A stretch of 15,495 nt of DNA from Ophiosphaerella korrae (lineage: Eukaryota > Ascomycota > Dothideomycetes > Pleosporales > Phaeosphaeriaceae). The position numbers were made by a program, and so were the translations under genes. Position 1 is the stretch's first letter. Each line of letters starts with the position of its first letter. Below are positions 1-10,260 of this stretch, piece after piece. The notes below the pieces were generated by a model that was not told the origin of the DNA, did not search any database, and saw nothing but the letters and a program-made list of their open reading frames with translations. Where the stretch lies: assembly GCA_028456385.1 (NCBI GenBank), contig JALNQF010000726.1:1-15495 (forward strand), in the 5' to 3' direction.

Positions 1-1690
1 TATAAGAAGTAAAATACTAAATAAAGGTCTATATAGACTATAAGAATCTTATAAGATTTATACTAAATAAAGAACTATTATAATACTATATAAGATAGTA
101 GGAATTCCTATTAATATTTAATATAGAAATTATATATATAAAAGGGAAAGATAACTAATTTATAGATACTTTTAGTAGAAGACTAGACTTATAAGAAGAA
201 GTAAGCGCTACTAGTATAGTTCTAGTTAAGAACAAAGAAAGATATTTAGTCTTAAATATACTTAAAATAGCTACTATACTTAAAAGAATAAGTAGCAAGC
301 TAGATAAATAGATTTAGAAAATAACGTAAAAGGTATCTAAAGAAATAAAGAAGCTAGAAACTTAAAAAAAATTTGTATAAGCTTATAGAAGAATATATAT
401 TCTAGGAAAAATCTAGAGAGAATTTATATAACAATTTTATAAGCTACTAGTATATAGATACTAAGAAATTAAGAAAATACTAAATAGGCTCTTAAAAGAT
501 TATTATATCCTAAGAGTAAAATAACTAGTAAAAGAAGTACTATAAGACTATATAGAATATTATAAAAATAAGTACAATAGATACGTACTATATAAGATAC
601 TATAACTAGTTAAAGTACTAGAGTAACTTTAGAGAATAATAATAATAGATTTTATTACAAAGCTACTTAAGTTAAAAGACCTAATATTAGGAGTTAAGTA
701 TAATAGAATCTTAATAATAGAAGATAAACTTATAAAGTATATATACTTTATACTATATAAAGAGAAAAGTAGAATAGAGGTTACTATATATTAAGTCCTA
801 AAAACTATAATTAGTTAATATAGACTACTAGACAAAATTATTATAGATAGAGATATAAGATTTATATTAAAACTATAGAGAATAATAACTATATAACTAG
901 GAATTAAAGACGTAATATCTACTATATATTATCTATAGATAGATAAATAATTAGAATAAATAAACTAAATAGTAGAATAATATTTAAGATACTACTTTAA
1001 CTATAACTAAAACAATTAGGTATAGTTACTACCTATAGTATAGTTAGTATATAATAGCGTAAAGAATATAGTAATAAGAGTATTACTTTTCTTTATAAAC
1101 TATAGATTTAATCCTAGCGTATATAGAATACTAAAATTAGAAGTATCTTAGTCTCTAAGAAGAGAAAACTTTACTAATAGACTAAAAGAAATATATAATT
1201 AATTAAGATAAGATATAGAATTCCTATATAATTAAATAGTAAAGTACTATAATAAAAAGTATAAAAAAGGACTCTAATTTAGAAAGAGAGAAAAAGTATA
1301 GTTAGTACGAATAAATATTAAGAGTAAATAACTAAGCCTAAAATTAGACTACGTTAAGATAAGACTATATAAAATTAAAAAAGAAGTTACACTAGTTATA
1401 TTTAAACTAAAGCTACTAAACAAGATAAAGATATACTTAACCTTCTACGTAGTACTACTTAAAATAGTACTACAAGACGTAAAACTACTAGTATACAAAG
1501 TAGATACTTATAGAGAATAAGAAGAATAAAAAGTTAAAGAAATCTTAGTATACTAGTTCTATAATAGTAGAAACTACTACCTAATAAAATAGATAGGTAT
1601 AAACGAGAAAAGACAACTATAGAAAGATATATAGGAACTAGAAGATAACCTTAACTACTTTAAGAAACTAGAGGAGTTCTAAAGTTAAAC
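1..1690 (+). pseudogene. Ty3/gypsy chromovirus pol relic, copy 1 (RNase H end, integrase, chromodomain)
   Basis: This is the 3' part of a gypsy polyprotein, cut by the window edge. Codons starting at multiples of three give one colinear frame from base 3 to about 1679, with many TAA/TAG but no frameshift at any landmark. In order: the RNase H tail (DYKNL from 36), a degraded HHCC zinc region (about 380-575, where Cys codons appear as TAT/TAC), and the integrase core. The core has its full catalytic triad: Asp 648-650, Asp 846-848 and Glu 954-956, with exactly 35 residues between the last two. A GPY/F domain follows (GPY reads RLY at 1362-1370), then a C-terminal chromodomain at about 1511-1685 (KVKEIL, then LIK*IG at 1581-1598). 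Stops fall where the family has Gln or Trp, as C-to-T and G-to-A changes would produce. The gene is dead. The family is secure; the exact clade is not. Confidence 0.93.
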
Positions 1691-1740
1691 TCTTCTAGAG
1701 CACTTTATAGTAAATTAAGAAAACTAATAATACTATTACT

Positions 1741-2110
1741 AGATAGAGAGGTAATAAAAACGCTTAATATAATAAGAGTAGCCTTAACTATAGCTTTAAA
1801 ATTAAGCTTAGACTCTATAAGAGTAGCTTACGTAATAGACTTTTTATTATTTAAAGCTTTTATCTTATAAAGATAAACTAAATTAGTGTAATTTTTTACT
1901 TATATACTTAGAATCTAATTATATTCTTTTTTAGCCTTAGTAATCTATTTAGATAGTTTATCTTAAGTATAGTTAATAGCTCTCTCTATTATAAATAAGT
2001 ATAGACGTATAAGTAAGTATTATTAACCTATATTCTATAAGAGATACACTAGAAAGATTATAAGATATACGAGCATTAGTATAAATATACGCCTTATAGG
2101 CCTTACTATA
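1741..2110 (+). mobile_element. Candidate polypurine tract and 3' LTR of chromovirus copy 1
   Basis: About 60 bases after the chromodomain lies a short purine run (1741-1751) followed by TAATA. This is the usual place for a polypurine tract and the first bases of a 3' LTR; TAA could be RIP-altered TGA. The next 350 bases become T-rich and lose the coding-strand purine bias. A TATAAATA box sits at 1990-1997, about 240 bases into the proposed LTR. The other candidate LTR in this window has its TATA-like box at a similar distance. The right end and target duplication could not be placed, and no second LTR of this type was found here. Confidence 0.45.
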
Positions 2111-2189
2111 TTTTAAAGATATATACTCTAAAAGAAGATTTATAAACTTATAATAAGAATAAAGAAATATAGTAATACTATAACGTAAT

Positions 2190-2405
2190 ACATAATCTAC
2201 TAATTAAAGATAATAGAGAGTAGATTTAGTAGGTATAAGAGAAGATAAAGAACTTAATATTAATAAAGAAATAGAATTAATAATACTAGCCCTAAGATAG
2301 ACAAACTAGAACCTACTTAGAGGAAGAGATAGTATTATAGGTATAATAAGAGAAATTAAGATAGAACTAATTAGCTTAAGCTTAGATACTAATAAAGTAT
2401 AGGAC
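2190..2405 (+). pseudogene. Unidentified coding-like relic before the minisatellite
   Basis: In the frame with codons at multiples of three, about 70 codons carry few stops and a clear excess of G at codon position one (GAA, GAT, GTA, GGT). The stretch GIREDKELNINKEIELII is followed by a charged, probably helical segment. I do not recognise the protein. The location, after a candidate LTR and before a tandem repeat, would suit the start of another element, but no motif proves it. It has no clear start codon, since any ATG would now read ATA. Confidence 0.35.
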
Positions 2406-2454
2406 AAGTAAAGTAATAACTTTAATTAGGAAACTACTTATAACTAGGATACGT

Positions 2455-2613
2455 AGTAGTAATCTATAATTACGTATAAATAGATTAAAGTAATCTATAA
2501 TAATATATAAATAGATTAGTAGTAATCTATAATTATATATAAATAGATTAGTAGTAATCTATAATTATATATAAATAGATTAGTAGTAATCTATAGTATT
2601 ATATAAATAGATT
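2455..2613. repeat. 32-bp tandem repeat, five units, each able to form a hairpin
   Basis: Five head-to-tail units lie at 2455-2486, 2487-2517 (31 bp), 2518-2549, 2550-2581 and 2582-2613. Each contains AATCTAT and, about 12 bases later, its reverse complement ATAGATT, so each unit can fold on itself. Units 3 and 4 are identical. Unit 1 keeps an ACGT where later units have ATAT. There are no spacers. About one and a half diverged units recur inverted at 9952-9990. Confidence 0.9.
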
Positions 2614-2815
2614 AATATAAGTATATAGTTAATAGTACGCGTATTATTAGGATAGTATTAGTAATTTAATTATTAACTATATATAATATCATTTAGATAG
2701 TTATAAAATATCTTCTATTATTTATAGCCTATTATAGATTATAATATAAGCTTTTATTATTACCTCTTAATCTACTAATACTCTTAAAAAACTATAAGAA
2801 GTTAACTCTAGTAAG
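2487..2815 (+). repeat. Dispersed repeat copy A (inverted partner of 9752-9990)
   Basis: The reverse complement of this segment aligns with 9752-9990 for over 200 bases, including the shared runs TACTAATACTATC and AATAATAAAAGCTTATATTA and the edge of the 32-bp repeat. Copy A is the less mutated one: CCT and ACGCGT here appear as CTT and ATATAT in the other copy. The segment overlaps coding sequence of the integrase relic that follows, so it is a duplicated piece of a retroelement rather than a separate element. Confidence 0.8.
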
Positions 2816-3220
2816 CCTATTACAACTCTCTTATAGTTAGAAGTTTATAATACTACTACACTCTTAATATTATAAGCCTAGTAGTTTAATAAATATAATA
2901 ATAGACTCTAAGAAGCTATAGATTATATAATTAAGCTAAGAAAAGAAAGTAAAAAATAGTTTAATACTAAAAGGACGTTACGTATAAAAGATATACCTAA
3001 AAGAATATTAGTACTTATCTAAAACTTATTTAGTAACTAGAATAAATCTAGATAGTAGAAACTCTAACCTTAGTAGAAGGGCCCTTATTAAGTTATCTAG
3101 TTATATCCTTCTAGATAGTACTAGCTTACTAACCTAGATAGTATAAAGTTTAGAAACTATACTCTAAGAGTAAGAGTAGTAGAATTCTACTAGTAAAGCT
3201 AGTAAGAACTAATAGATATC
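2614..3220 (+). pseudogene. Integrase C-terminus (GPY/F domain) of a second gypsy-type family
   Basis: The frame with codon starts at 3n+2 gives a degraded integrase tail. It begins with the end of the catalytic domain (HLDSYK, IIYSLLQ-like region, about 2685-2790). A helical stretch follows (EAIDYIIKLRKES, about 2915-2955), then a segment matching the Gly-x-Leu-Val-Leu strand (about 3010-3025). The hallmark is intact: TAG AAG GGC CCT TAT at 3074-3088 reads stop-Lys-Gly-Pro-Tyr, the stop standing at the family's Trp. LTNLDS and VVEFY near 3135-3200 match the last GPY/F strands. Its GPY escaped mutation because GGC CCT contains no CpA or TpG. It differs from the two chromovirus integrases here, and no chromodomain follows. 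The catalytic core is absent; the tandem repeat lies where it should be. Confidence 0.75.
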
Positions 3221-4860
3221 TTAGAAAATTTAGAGCTAGAAGCTAAAGATTTTATAGTTAGATAAAAAGAAAGGTAAGCTTTACTTAATACTAAAGAGTA
3301 ACCTAAAAGAGTATTAAATAAACTAGTACTAATAGAGCTAGTATTTAGAAAGTAAAGTAAGTAAGTAAAAGAATAATATAGATTAGACTTACTACTACTA
3401 GTATAAACTTATTAGCTATAATTAGTTTAAATCCTAGTATAAAAGCCTAAATTTAATCTAGCTAACTTTATATTCTTTATATAAAAAGAACCTAATAAAG
3501 AGATTAATTTTAGTTAAAGATTAGCTAAAAATTTTAAATAGAAGAAGGAATAAGTAGGTATTATAAGTAAATAGGAGAATTAGTAATAAGAAGAAAAGAA
3601 CTTAGTTAATTTTCTCTAAAAATAAACAACTAAAGAGGCTTTAGTACTTAGATACTAAGAAGAAAAACCTTATATTACCTATTATTACTAATTACTATCT
3701 TTAGAACTAGAAGAAGAAGCTTAAGTAGTAAGAAGACTTCTAAGACTAAACCTAGGTAGCTAAAAGTAAATACTACTTAGATAATAAGTATAATAGTAAT
3801 TTAAATTCTAAAGCTAAAGATCTTAAAGTAAAAAGCTATAAGAATACTAAAGAAGTAGAAAAAGTATAGAAATAAAAAACTAAAGGCCCTTAGAAAGAGA
3901 AGTAAAAAAGCTTAAACCTATTATATTAAATTAAGAATAGACTAGAGTAAGAATACTACTACTAGAAAGTAGAGCGTAAAAAAAAGAAGTTAAAGAAGTA
4001 GCTAGATAGTAGCTAGAAGTAAGAGTAAAAGTAGTAAGAAACTTAATAGAGCGTTTATAAGTATATTCTAAACTCTTATTAAAACCTAAGTAACTTATAT
4101 CTAACTCTAGGTTAGTAGAGTAAAAAAAGTATAAGAGCGTACCTTATTATTCTTAAAGAGCTAGTAGTTAATAAAGAGAATTTAGAGTAGTATAAAAGCT
4201 TAAAAGTAAGCTAAAACTACTAGAAGAAGTACTTTAAAAGTATTTACTAATACTTAAAAGAAATAAAAAGTAGAAAGAACTAAAAAGAACTTAATAAATA
4301 AGAGACTTATCTACTATAGAGAAAATAGTAAGTAGAGAATTATTAGACTTACTTTAAAGTATAGTATAACCTTAGAGACGCTAGCTATAAGCTTACTAGT
4401 AAAAAGGATTATTAGTAAAGCTATAAAGATAGCTAGAAGTCTTAGAATTATTATCTTTAAGCTTATCTATACTACGTACTACTAAGTAAGCCTTAAGCCT
4501 ATAAAGACGTACTAGCTTACTAAGTATTATAGAAAGACGCCTATAAGCTACTTAATAACTTAGGGAAATATTTTAGTAAATAAGATACTAAATATTAGCT
4601 ACTATAGTATTACGCGTAAAGGGCGTAGTAATAAAGTAGCTAGAAAACTAAGTAGCTATAAAAATAAAAGTATTTGCGTAAGTATACTCTTACTTAAAAA
4701 GCTTAGTAATATAGTAGTAACTCTTAGTAAAACTTTTAACTTAAGAAAGTACTTACTTGCGTTTAGCTACTTAACTACTAAAAACACGTTAGCTAAGCTC
4801 TAAAAGACTATTAGGATAAAATTAAGTAAAAAGAAAAATAGAGTTAAAAACTTACTTAAC
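3221..4860 (+). pseudogene. Unidentified purine-rich coding-like block, in frame with the GPY/F relic
   Basis: Behind the GPY/F motif the same 3n+2 frame shows a strong excess of G-first codons with many Glu, Lys and Leu, for example LIDILENLELEAKDF (about 3210-3255) and VKEVAR near 3990. Nearly all stops are TAA or TAG, which RIP makes from Gln and Trp codons, so the source protein may have been Gln-rich and coiled-coil-like. The frame is doubtful at about 3740-3890, where stops cluster and another frame looks equally open, so a small indel is likely there. G-first periodicity resumes at about 3890-4350 and weakens after. I recognise no domain. Options are a long Pol C-terminal extension, a third retroelement ORF, or a piece of another element fused by chance. 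Confidence 0.45.
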
Positions 4861-4862
4861 TT

Positions 4863-6482
4863 ATAATTATAGCTTTAAATATAACAATAAATATAGAAGC
4901 TATTAAAGTAGATAATACCTTTATTATTAAAGAAAATAGAGTATCTAATACTACTATAAATATAGGTATTATAGCTATAATTACTTTCCTCTTTAGAACT
5001 ATAAGCTATAGCCCTATTAGAGCCTAGTAGTAGTAGCTCTAGTAGTAAAGCCCTATAAAAGCTAATAGTCTTCTAAGTATACTAACCTACGTAGACTATA
5101 GCTTTATAATAGGCCTATATCTTTTAAAGATTATTAATTAAAGAAAGATCTTATAAGTACGTAGCTAAAGTAGCTAAAAAGTTCTAAGTAAGTATCTCTT
5201 AACTCTTATAATAGTATACCTAATAGTATAGCTAGTAGAAGAGAGACTAAGAGCTATTAGAAGTATAGAAAAAGATATTAAGGTTATAGGAATAAATATT
5301 ATAGAGACTATTCTACTAGTAAGCTCTATTCTTATACTTATTATAGTAAGTATATATAAACTCTTAGATAAAAAAAAGAAGCTAGCTAAAGTTATACTCT
5401 TTAAAGATATTAAGAGCTTAGTTAAAAAGGTTATAAAGTAAGTTAAGTAAGAGAGAGTAGTTAAGGAAATAAGTAATAACTAAAAGAAAAGCGTAGTTAG
5501 TAAGACCTAAAAGCCTATAAATAAGAAAGATAGATACTTACCTTTATACTAGAAATAATATATTATAGAAATAAGGTAAGAAGCCTTACTCTTAGTTTAA
5601 TAGTAACCTAAAAGTAGTTTACTTAAGTTATAAAGTAGCTAAGAAGAATTATTACTACTATAGTTACTTTAGCTAAGCTAGCTAGCTATATAGAACTTAG
5701 GTTAGAAGTTAAAAGTAGCTATAATAATTAAAGTAGAAAGTAAATAAGAGAATAGAGCTAAGAAACTAGTAAAAGAGTATAGAGTAGCTAAGATAAGCTT
5801 AAAGAAAAGAAGAAGAAAATAGAATAAAAAATAAAGAGATAAAGTTTAAGTATACTCCTAAAAAGTATTTATAACTTTACTAAAAATTATAAGAGTAAAT
5901 AACTATAAGAGCCTAACTACTAGTAAAGACGTTTAAATATAGAGCCTAAGGGCCCTACGCTAGCTTAACTAATAAATATATATATATAAGAAAAGAGCTA
6001 GCTATTAAAAATTAATAAGTAAGAGAAGAATTTAGTAAGTAGAGACGCGTTAAGTAGAAGAACTATTATAGAAAGGTAAAAACTACTATAGCTTATAAAA
6101 CGTACGTAAAAAAAAATAGTAAAAAGATAGGTAGCTACTACTATAAGCTATATAATACGTCTATATAAAAATTTTATTAAATAACCTAGAAACTACGTAA
6201 ATACTCTATAAATAACCTCTTAGATATTAGATCTAGAACTCTTAAGAGAAAGGTATTATAAGTAAAAGATAAAAGTAGTATCTTTAAAGTTCTAAGCTAT
6301 AGACGCTCTAAAATAAAAATAATAGCTAATATAGAGAAATAGAGGTAGCGTAACTTAAGCTTTGTATTAGGTAATAGCGCTAATAAGGTTAGCGTTCTCT
6401 TAGAGTAAGCCTAAGTAGGTTATAGCTATAGCTAGGGTTAGATTAGTAGTTTATAGATAATATATAGTAATTAATACCTAAA
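4863..6482 (+). pseudogene. Unidentified coding-like relic of about 540 codons
   Basis: Codons at multiples of three carry the G-first bias from about 4863 to 6350, at widely separated checkpoints (4896, 5238, 5715, 6042, 6342), which implies no net indel. The N-terminal part is stop-free for about 50 codons, then passes through a run rich in TAG that probably was poly-Gln. A central stretch from 5232 to 5427 is open for about 65 codons, with charged segments (EERLRAIRSIEKDIKVI) around a hydrophobic patch. The C-terminal half is very basic (SLKKRRRK near 5800). A likely start is an ATA that was ATG at 4863 or 4869. No zinc knuckle, protease or catalytic motif was found. It could be a Gag-like or DNA-binding protein of an element, but that is a guess. 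Confidence 0.45.
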
Positions 6483-6583
6483 GGGCTATAAGTTATTTAA
6501 AAAGAAAAATACTCTTAGAAACTTAATATCTTTATTCTCTTTTATTAATATTAATATTTTAGCTAAAAAGATTAAGTTACTTT

Positions 6584-6603
6584 CTAACTATATATATAGT
6601 TAG
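6584..6603. repeat. Perfect 20-bp palindrome
   Basis: The 20 bases CTAACTATATATATAGTTAG read the same on both strands. The core is an alternating TA run, so the match may be partly a product of the base composition. It lies at the edge between the purine-rich coding-like block and the T-rich stretch. Confidence 0.8.
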
Positions 6604-6918
6604 TAATAGATACTAAACTATTTATAAGAGTAGAGCTAAATTATAAATCTAAATTATTTTAGATCTAATAGTTTAAGTACCTTACTACTAATAAAATAAA
6701 AAAAAAGAAGTTTATAAGTTAAAGTAGGTTTTACCTTCTCTTTAGGCTAGAAGTTCTTAATTAAGTATAGTAGCTTAATAGGACTAAGCTCTTAAAAAGA
6801 AAGTAAAGGTATATAGTAAAGTATTATAAAAAAAGGAATAGTATAAAGAGAGTAAGTAGTTACTAGAGAAATATAAGTACTAAAGGCTTTATATAAAAGT
6901 AAGCTATTAAAGAAAAAG

Positions 6919-7025
6919 CTAATAAGCTCTTAGGTTATAGGATATAATCTATAAGAGTATAAATAATATTTAGAGTTAGTTTAGCTAATAAAGTTTAAGT
7001 TCCTTAAGACTAATAAGCTCTTAGG
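6919..7025 (+). repeat. 16-bp direct repeat pair
   Basis: CTAATAAGCTCTTAGG occurs exactly at 6919-6934 and again at 7010-7025, 91 bases apart. A related AAGCTCTTA lies near 6786. The function is unknown. The pair could be leftover subrepeats of an LTR or untranslated region. Confidence 0.6.
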
Positions 7026-8019
7026 CTCTAGATCTATATTAGGTATATAACCTTATAATAATAGAAAAAAAGATTATAAAAAATAGGAAAATATAGTATA
7101 CTAGGAATTTTTTTAAATGTATTTTTATTAGGAATAGAAACTATTTTTTTATAGTATTTTAATCTAGCTCTTTACTTACTTTATATAGAGCTATTATATA
7201 AGAATATAATCTTTTTTAGATTAAATTCTTTTATTTCTACTATCTTTAATTACTTTTTAGTATACTTATATCTTTAATTTTACTTATTTATCTATAAATT
7301 AAAAACTTTTTAGTAGTTAAATTAGTTATAACTATCTTTTATTATAAAAAGTCTTAAAACTTATAAATAATAGTAATTAGTTTATTTTCTAGTATTAATC
7401 TTTTATTTATCCTTTTTAGGCTTTAAATTATATCTCTTATAATAACTCTTTTATCTCTTTTAGAAACCTTAGTAAGTTTTTAATTATATCTTTTTATATC
7501 TTCTACTTTTATAGGGTTTTTTTTTTCTTAATTCTTTAAATAGTATAATAAATTATTATAATATACTTTTTTAATATAGTAGCTTTCTTATTAAGAATAT
7601 TATTAGATTCTAATAGAAGCTAGACGTTTAAGTTAAAATTTAAAAGATTTAGTACTAATTTTAAGAACTAAGAAAAAATTTTAAAAAATATTAATTTAGT
7701 TACTTAAGAGGTATAATTTAGTAATATATTACGTAAGCTAACTTTTAATCTAATTTTTTATTTTTTTTACTTTACTTCTAGAAAAATAATTAGATAAGTA
7801 ACTTATACTATAAATTTACTTAAATAATCTATATAAAGTAAACTATACTTTATTAAAAAATTAGACTATTTTAAATATAAATTAAAAAGTTTTACTACTT
7901 TAAAAACTAAGTAAAAAAATACCTCTACTTTAATAATAAATATAGTAATATAGATTACGAAATATTACTACTATTAATTTAGTATATTAAAATTTACTAT
8001 TTTATTTATAATTTCCTAA

Positions 8020-9741
8020 TTTTATTTTATTCCTAGCTTATATAGTTATTAAGATATAATATTTTAAAAAAAATAAAAAATAAATTACTCTTTATTTTTT
8101 TACCTCTTTATACCTAGATAATATCTTTATATTTTTAGAAATAAAAGATAAATACGTATAATATATATATATAAAGTACTAAAAAAACTAGTAAAAAACT
8201 AACTATTTTTTAAAATAAGAAAATATAAGTTCTATATAAAGAAAATAGACTTTCTAAAGTTTATTATAGAACTAAGAAAAATAAAAATTAATATAAACAA
8301 GATTAAGTTAGTTAAAGAATAGCTAACTCTAAAAAATCTATAAGAAGTATAATAGTTTTATAAGCTAGTAAACTTTTATAGAAAATTAATAGTAATATAG
8401 TTTAAATATATAGAGCTATTAACTAGATTTATAAAAAAAAATACTATTTAAATAGATAAAAGAATATAATAAATTATTTAACTAGATTAAAAGAAAGTTT
8501 ATAGAAAACCTAGTTATTAGAATATATAACTTAGAGTTACTCGTAATTATAAAAATAGACGTATCTAATTTAGTTTATAGAATAGTACTAATATAAGAAA
8601 ACCTAAGAACTAGGTAAAAATACTTAATTAAATATTTTACTAAGAAGATAAAGATAGTAGAGCTTAACTACCTAATTAATAATAAAGAAATACTAGTAAT
8701 CTATAAAGTATTTAAGTAATAGAGAGTATACTTATAAAAAATAAAGTATATAATCAAGGTTTATATAGATTATAATAATCTTATAAGATTTATAATAAAT
8801 AAAGAATTAATATAATACTATATAAGATAGTAAGAATTTCTATTAATATTTAAATTTAAGATTATATATATAAATAGAAAAGATAACTAGTTAGTAGATA
8901 CTTTAAGTAAAAGACTAGATTTATAATAAGAAATAAATCTTACTAGTATAGTTCGAATTAAAAATAAAAAAAGAAATTTAGTTTTTAATAAACTTAAGAT
9001 AGTTATAATACTAAAGAGAAAAAGTAGTAAGCTAAAAGAATAGTTTTAGAAAAAAATAGTAAAAGCTTTTAAAGAAATAAAAAAGCTAGAAATTTAAAAT
9101 AAACTAGTAGAAGCTTATAGAAAGATATATATTCTAAGTAAGATATAAAAAAAGTTTATATAATAATTCTATAAACTACTAGTATATATATACTAGGAAA
9201 TTAAACATATATTAGATAAGCTTTTAAGAAGTTACTATATACTAAAAGTAAAATAACTAGTAATAGAAGTACTATAAGATTATATAAAGTATTACTAAAA
9301 TAAGTATAATAGATATATACTATATAAGATACTATAACTAAGTAAAATACTAAAATATCTATATAGAGTTATTATAATAGACTTTATTATAAAATTACTT
9401 TAGTTAAGAGATTTAATATTAAAAGTTAAGTATAATAAAATCCTAATAATAGTAAATAAACTTATAAAGTACTTATACTTTAGACTAAATAAAAAAAAGA
9501 GTAAGATAGAAGTTACTATATACTAGGTCCTAAAGACTATAGTTAGCTAGTATAGTATCTTAGATAAAATTATTATAGATAAAAATATAAAATTTATATT
9601 AAATCTTTAAAAAATAATAAAAGTATAATTAGAAATATAATATTAAATATTAATAGTATATTATCTATAAATAGATAAATAATTAGAACGTATAAACTAA
9701 ATAGTAGAGTAGTACCTTAGATACTATCTTAACTATAACTA
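8020..9741 (+). pseudogene. Ty3/gypsy chromovirus pol relic, copy 2 (RT, RNase H, integrase core)
   Basis: This is a second copy of the family at 1-1690. The 3n+2 frame runs from the RT active site (YLDN at 8111-8122; the family has two Asp) through the RT thumb and connection, RNase H (first Asp 8558-8560, DYNNL from 8768), the zinc region, and the integrase core. The triad is intact: Asp 9380-9382, Asp 9578-9580, Glu 9686-9688. Aligned to copy 1 the offset is 8732 at every landmark, so the roughly 1,000 shared bases differ by substitutions without net indels. Copy 2 is the more mutated: many C and G of copy 1 are T and A here. Upstream of 8100 a frame change is likely (IPSL near 8029 is in another frame). 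Homology ends abruptly near 9741, before GPY/F and chromodomain. Confidence 0.9.
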
Positions 9742-9751
9742 GTATAATAAG

Positions 9752-9990
9752 GTTACTATTATTAACTATAGTAACTACTAAGAGGTATTAGTAGATTAGA
9801 AGTTAATAATAAAAGCTTATATTATAATTAAGTAATAGGCTATAAATAATAGAAGATTTTTATAATATTAAGTATTATTACTTTTAGTTAAGGATTAGAT
9901 TACTAATACTATCTTAATAATATATATTACTACTAACTATATACTTTAAGTAATCTATTTATATAACTATATAAATTACTCTAATCTATT
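9752..9990 (-). repeat. Dispersed repeat copy B: inverted fragment of the second integrase family
   Basis: This is the reverse complement of 2487-2815, matching for over 200 bases and ending in about one and a half diverged 32-bp units (9952-9990). It starts within about ten bases of the point where the upstream chromovirus copy loses homology, so that junction is a fusion of two element fragments in opposite orientations. Relative to copy A it has lost CpG sites and carries small indels that break the minus-strand frame. Confidence 0.8.
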
Positions 9991-10260
9991 TATTAAGTTC
10001 TTAGAACTAAGTAAAAGTAATAAGAGTAAGTAGGCTTCTATAAGATAGGTAAAGTTAATAAATAAGTTAGTTACTACACTTAATTAATAGTTAGCTTTTA
10101 TTAGAGTATTACAAAGTATATAAGTATTAATAAATAGATAAGAATCTAATTAAAGTATTAGTTATAATACTCTATTAAGATAAGAGTATAAAGAAGAAAT
10201 TAAATACAATAGTTTATAAAGGTCTATTAACGTTCCTATATACTTACTATCTAGTATTTA
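9991..10260. other. Stretch with no recognised feature
   Basis: AT-rich sequence between the inverted fragment and the candidate LTR. It contains an imperfect inverted repeat built around TTAGAGTATTA (about 10112) and TAATACTCTATTAAG (about 10166), but no coding signal or element motif that I can support. Confidence 0.4.

Larger units (their letters stand above)
6483..8010. other. T-rich stretch without an assignable gene
   Basis: The + strand changes from purine-rich to T-rich here. I found no retroelement or transposase motif. On the minus strand, about 7506 down to 7246 shows modest G-first periodicity and thin stops (VEDIKRYN near its start), so a minus-strand relic is possible. The last few hundred bases may be the mutated 5' half of the reverse transcriptase of the following chromovirus copy, but no motif before about 8020 could be aligned with confidence. 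Confidence 0.4.

Noticed and set aside
1682..1868. Open stretch of about 60 codons after the chromodomain
   Set aside because: It is in a different frame from pol, lacks a start and crosses the proposed polypurine tract and LTR start; chance openness is more likely.
2455..2613. CRISPR-like array
   Set aside because: Units are directly adjacent with no unique spacers, and everything else points to a fungal nuclear genome.
2700..3060. Long, nearly open minus-strand frame rich in Leu and Ser
   Set aside because: It is the mirror of the + strand integrase frame: TAA and TAG on one strand read as Leu codons on the other. The + strand GPY motif and G-first codons decide the direction.
5140..5190. 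Pogo-type helix-turn-helix (KYVAKVAKKFQVS-like when read in another frame)
   Set aside because: It lies in a different frame from the periodic one, covers only about 16 residues, and no DDE domain follows.
5232..5427. Stop-free stretch of about 65 codons as an intact small gene
   Set aside because: It is in frame with a longer relic full of TAA/TAG, has no ATG, and shows the same dinucleotide loss as its surroundings.
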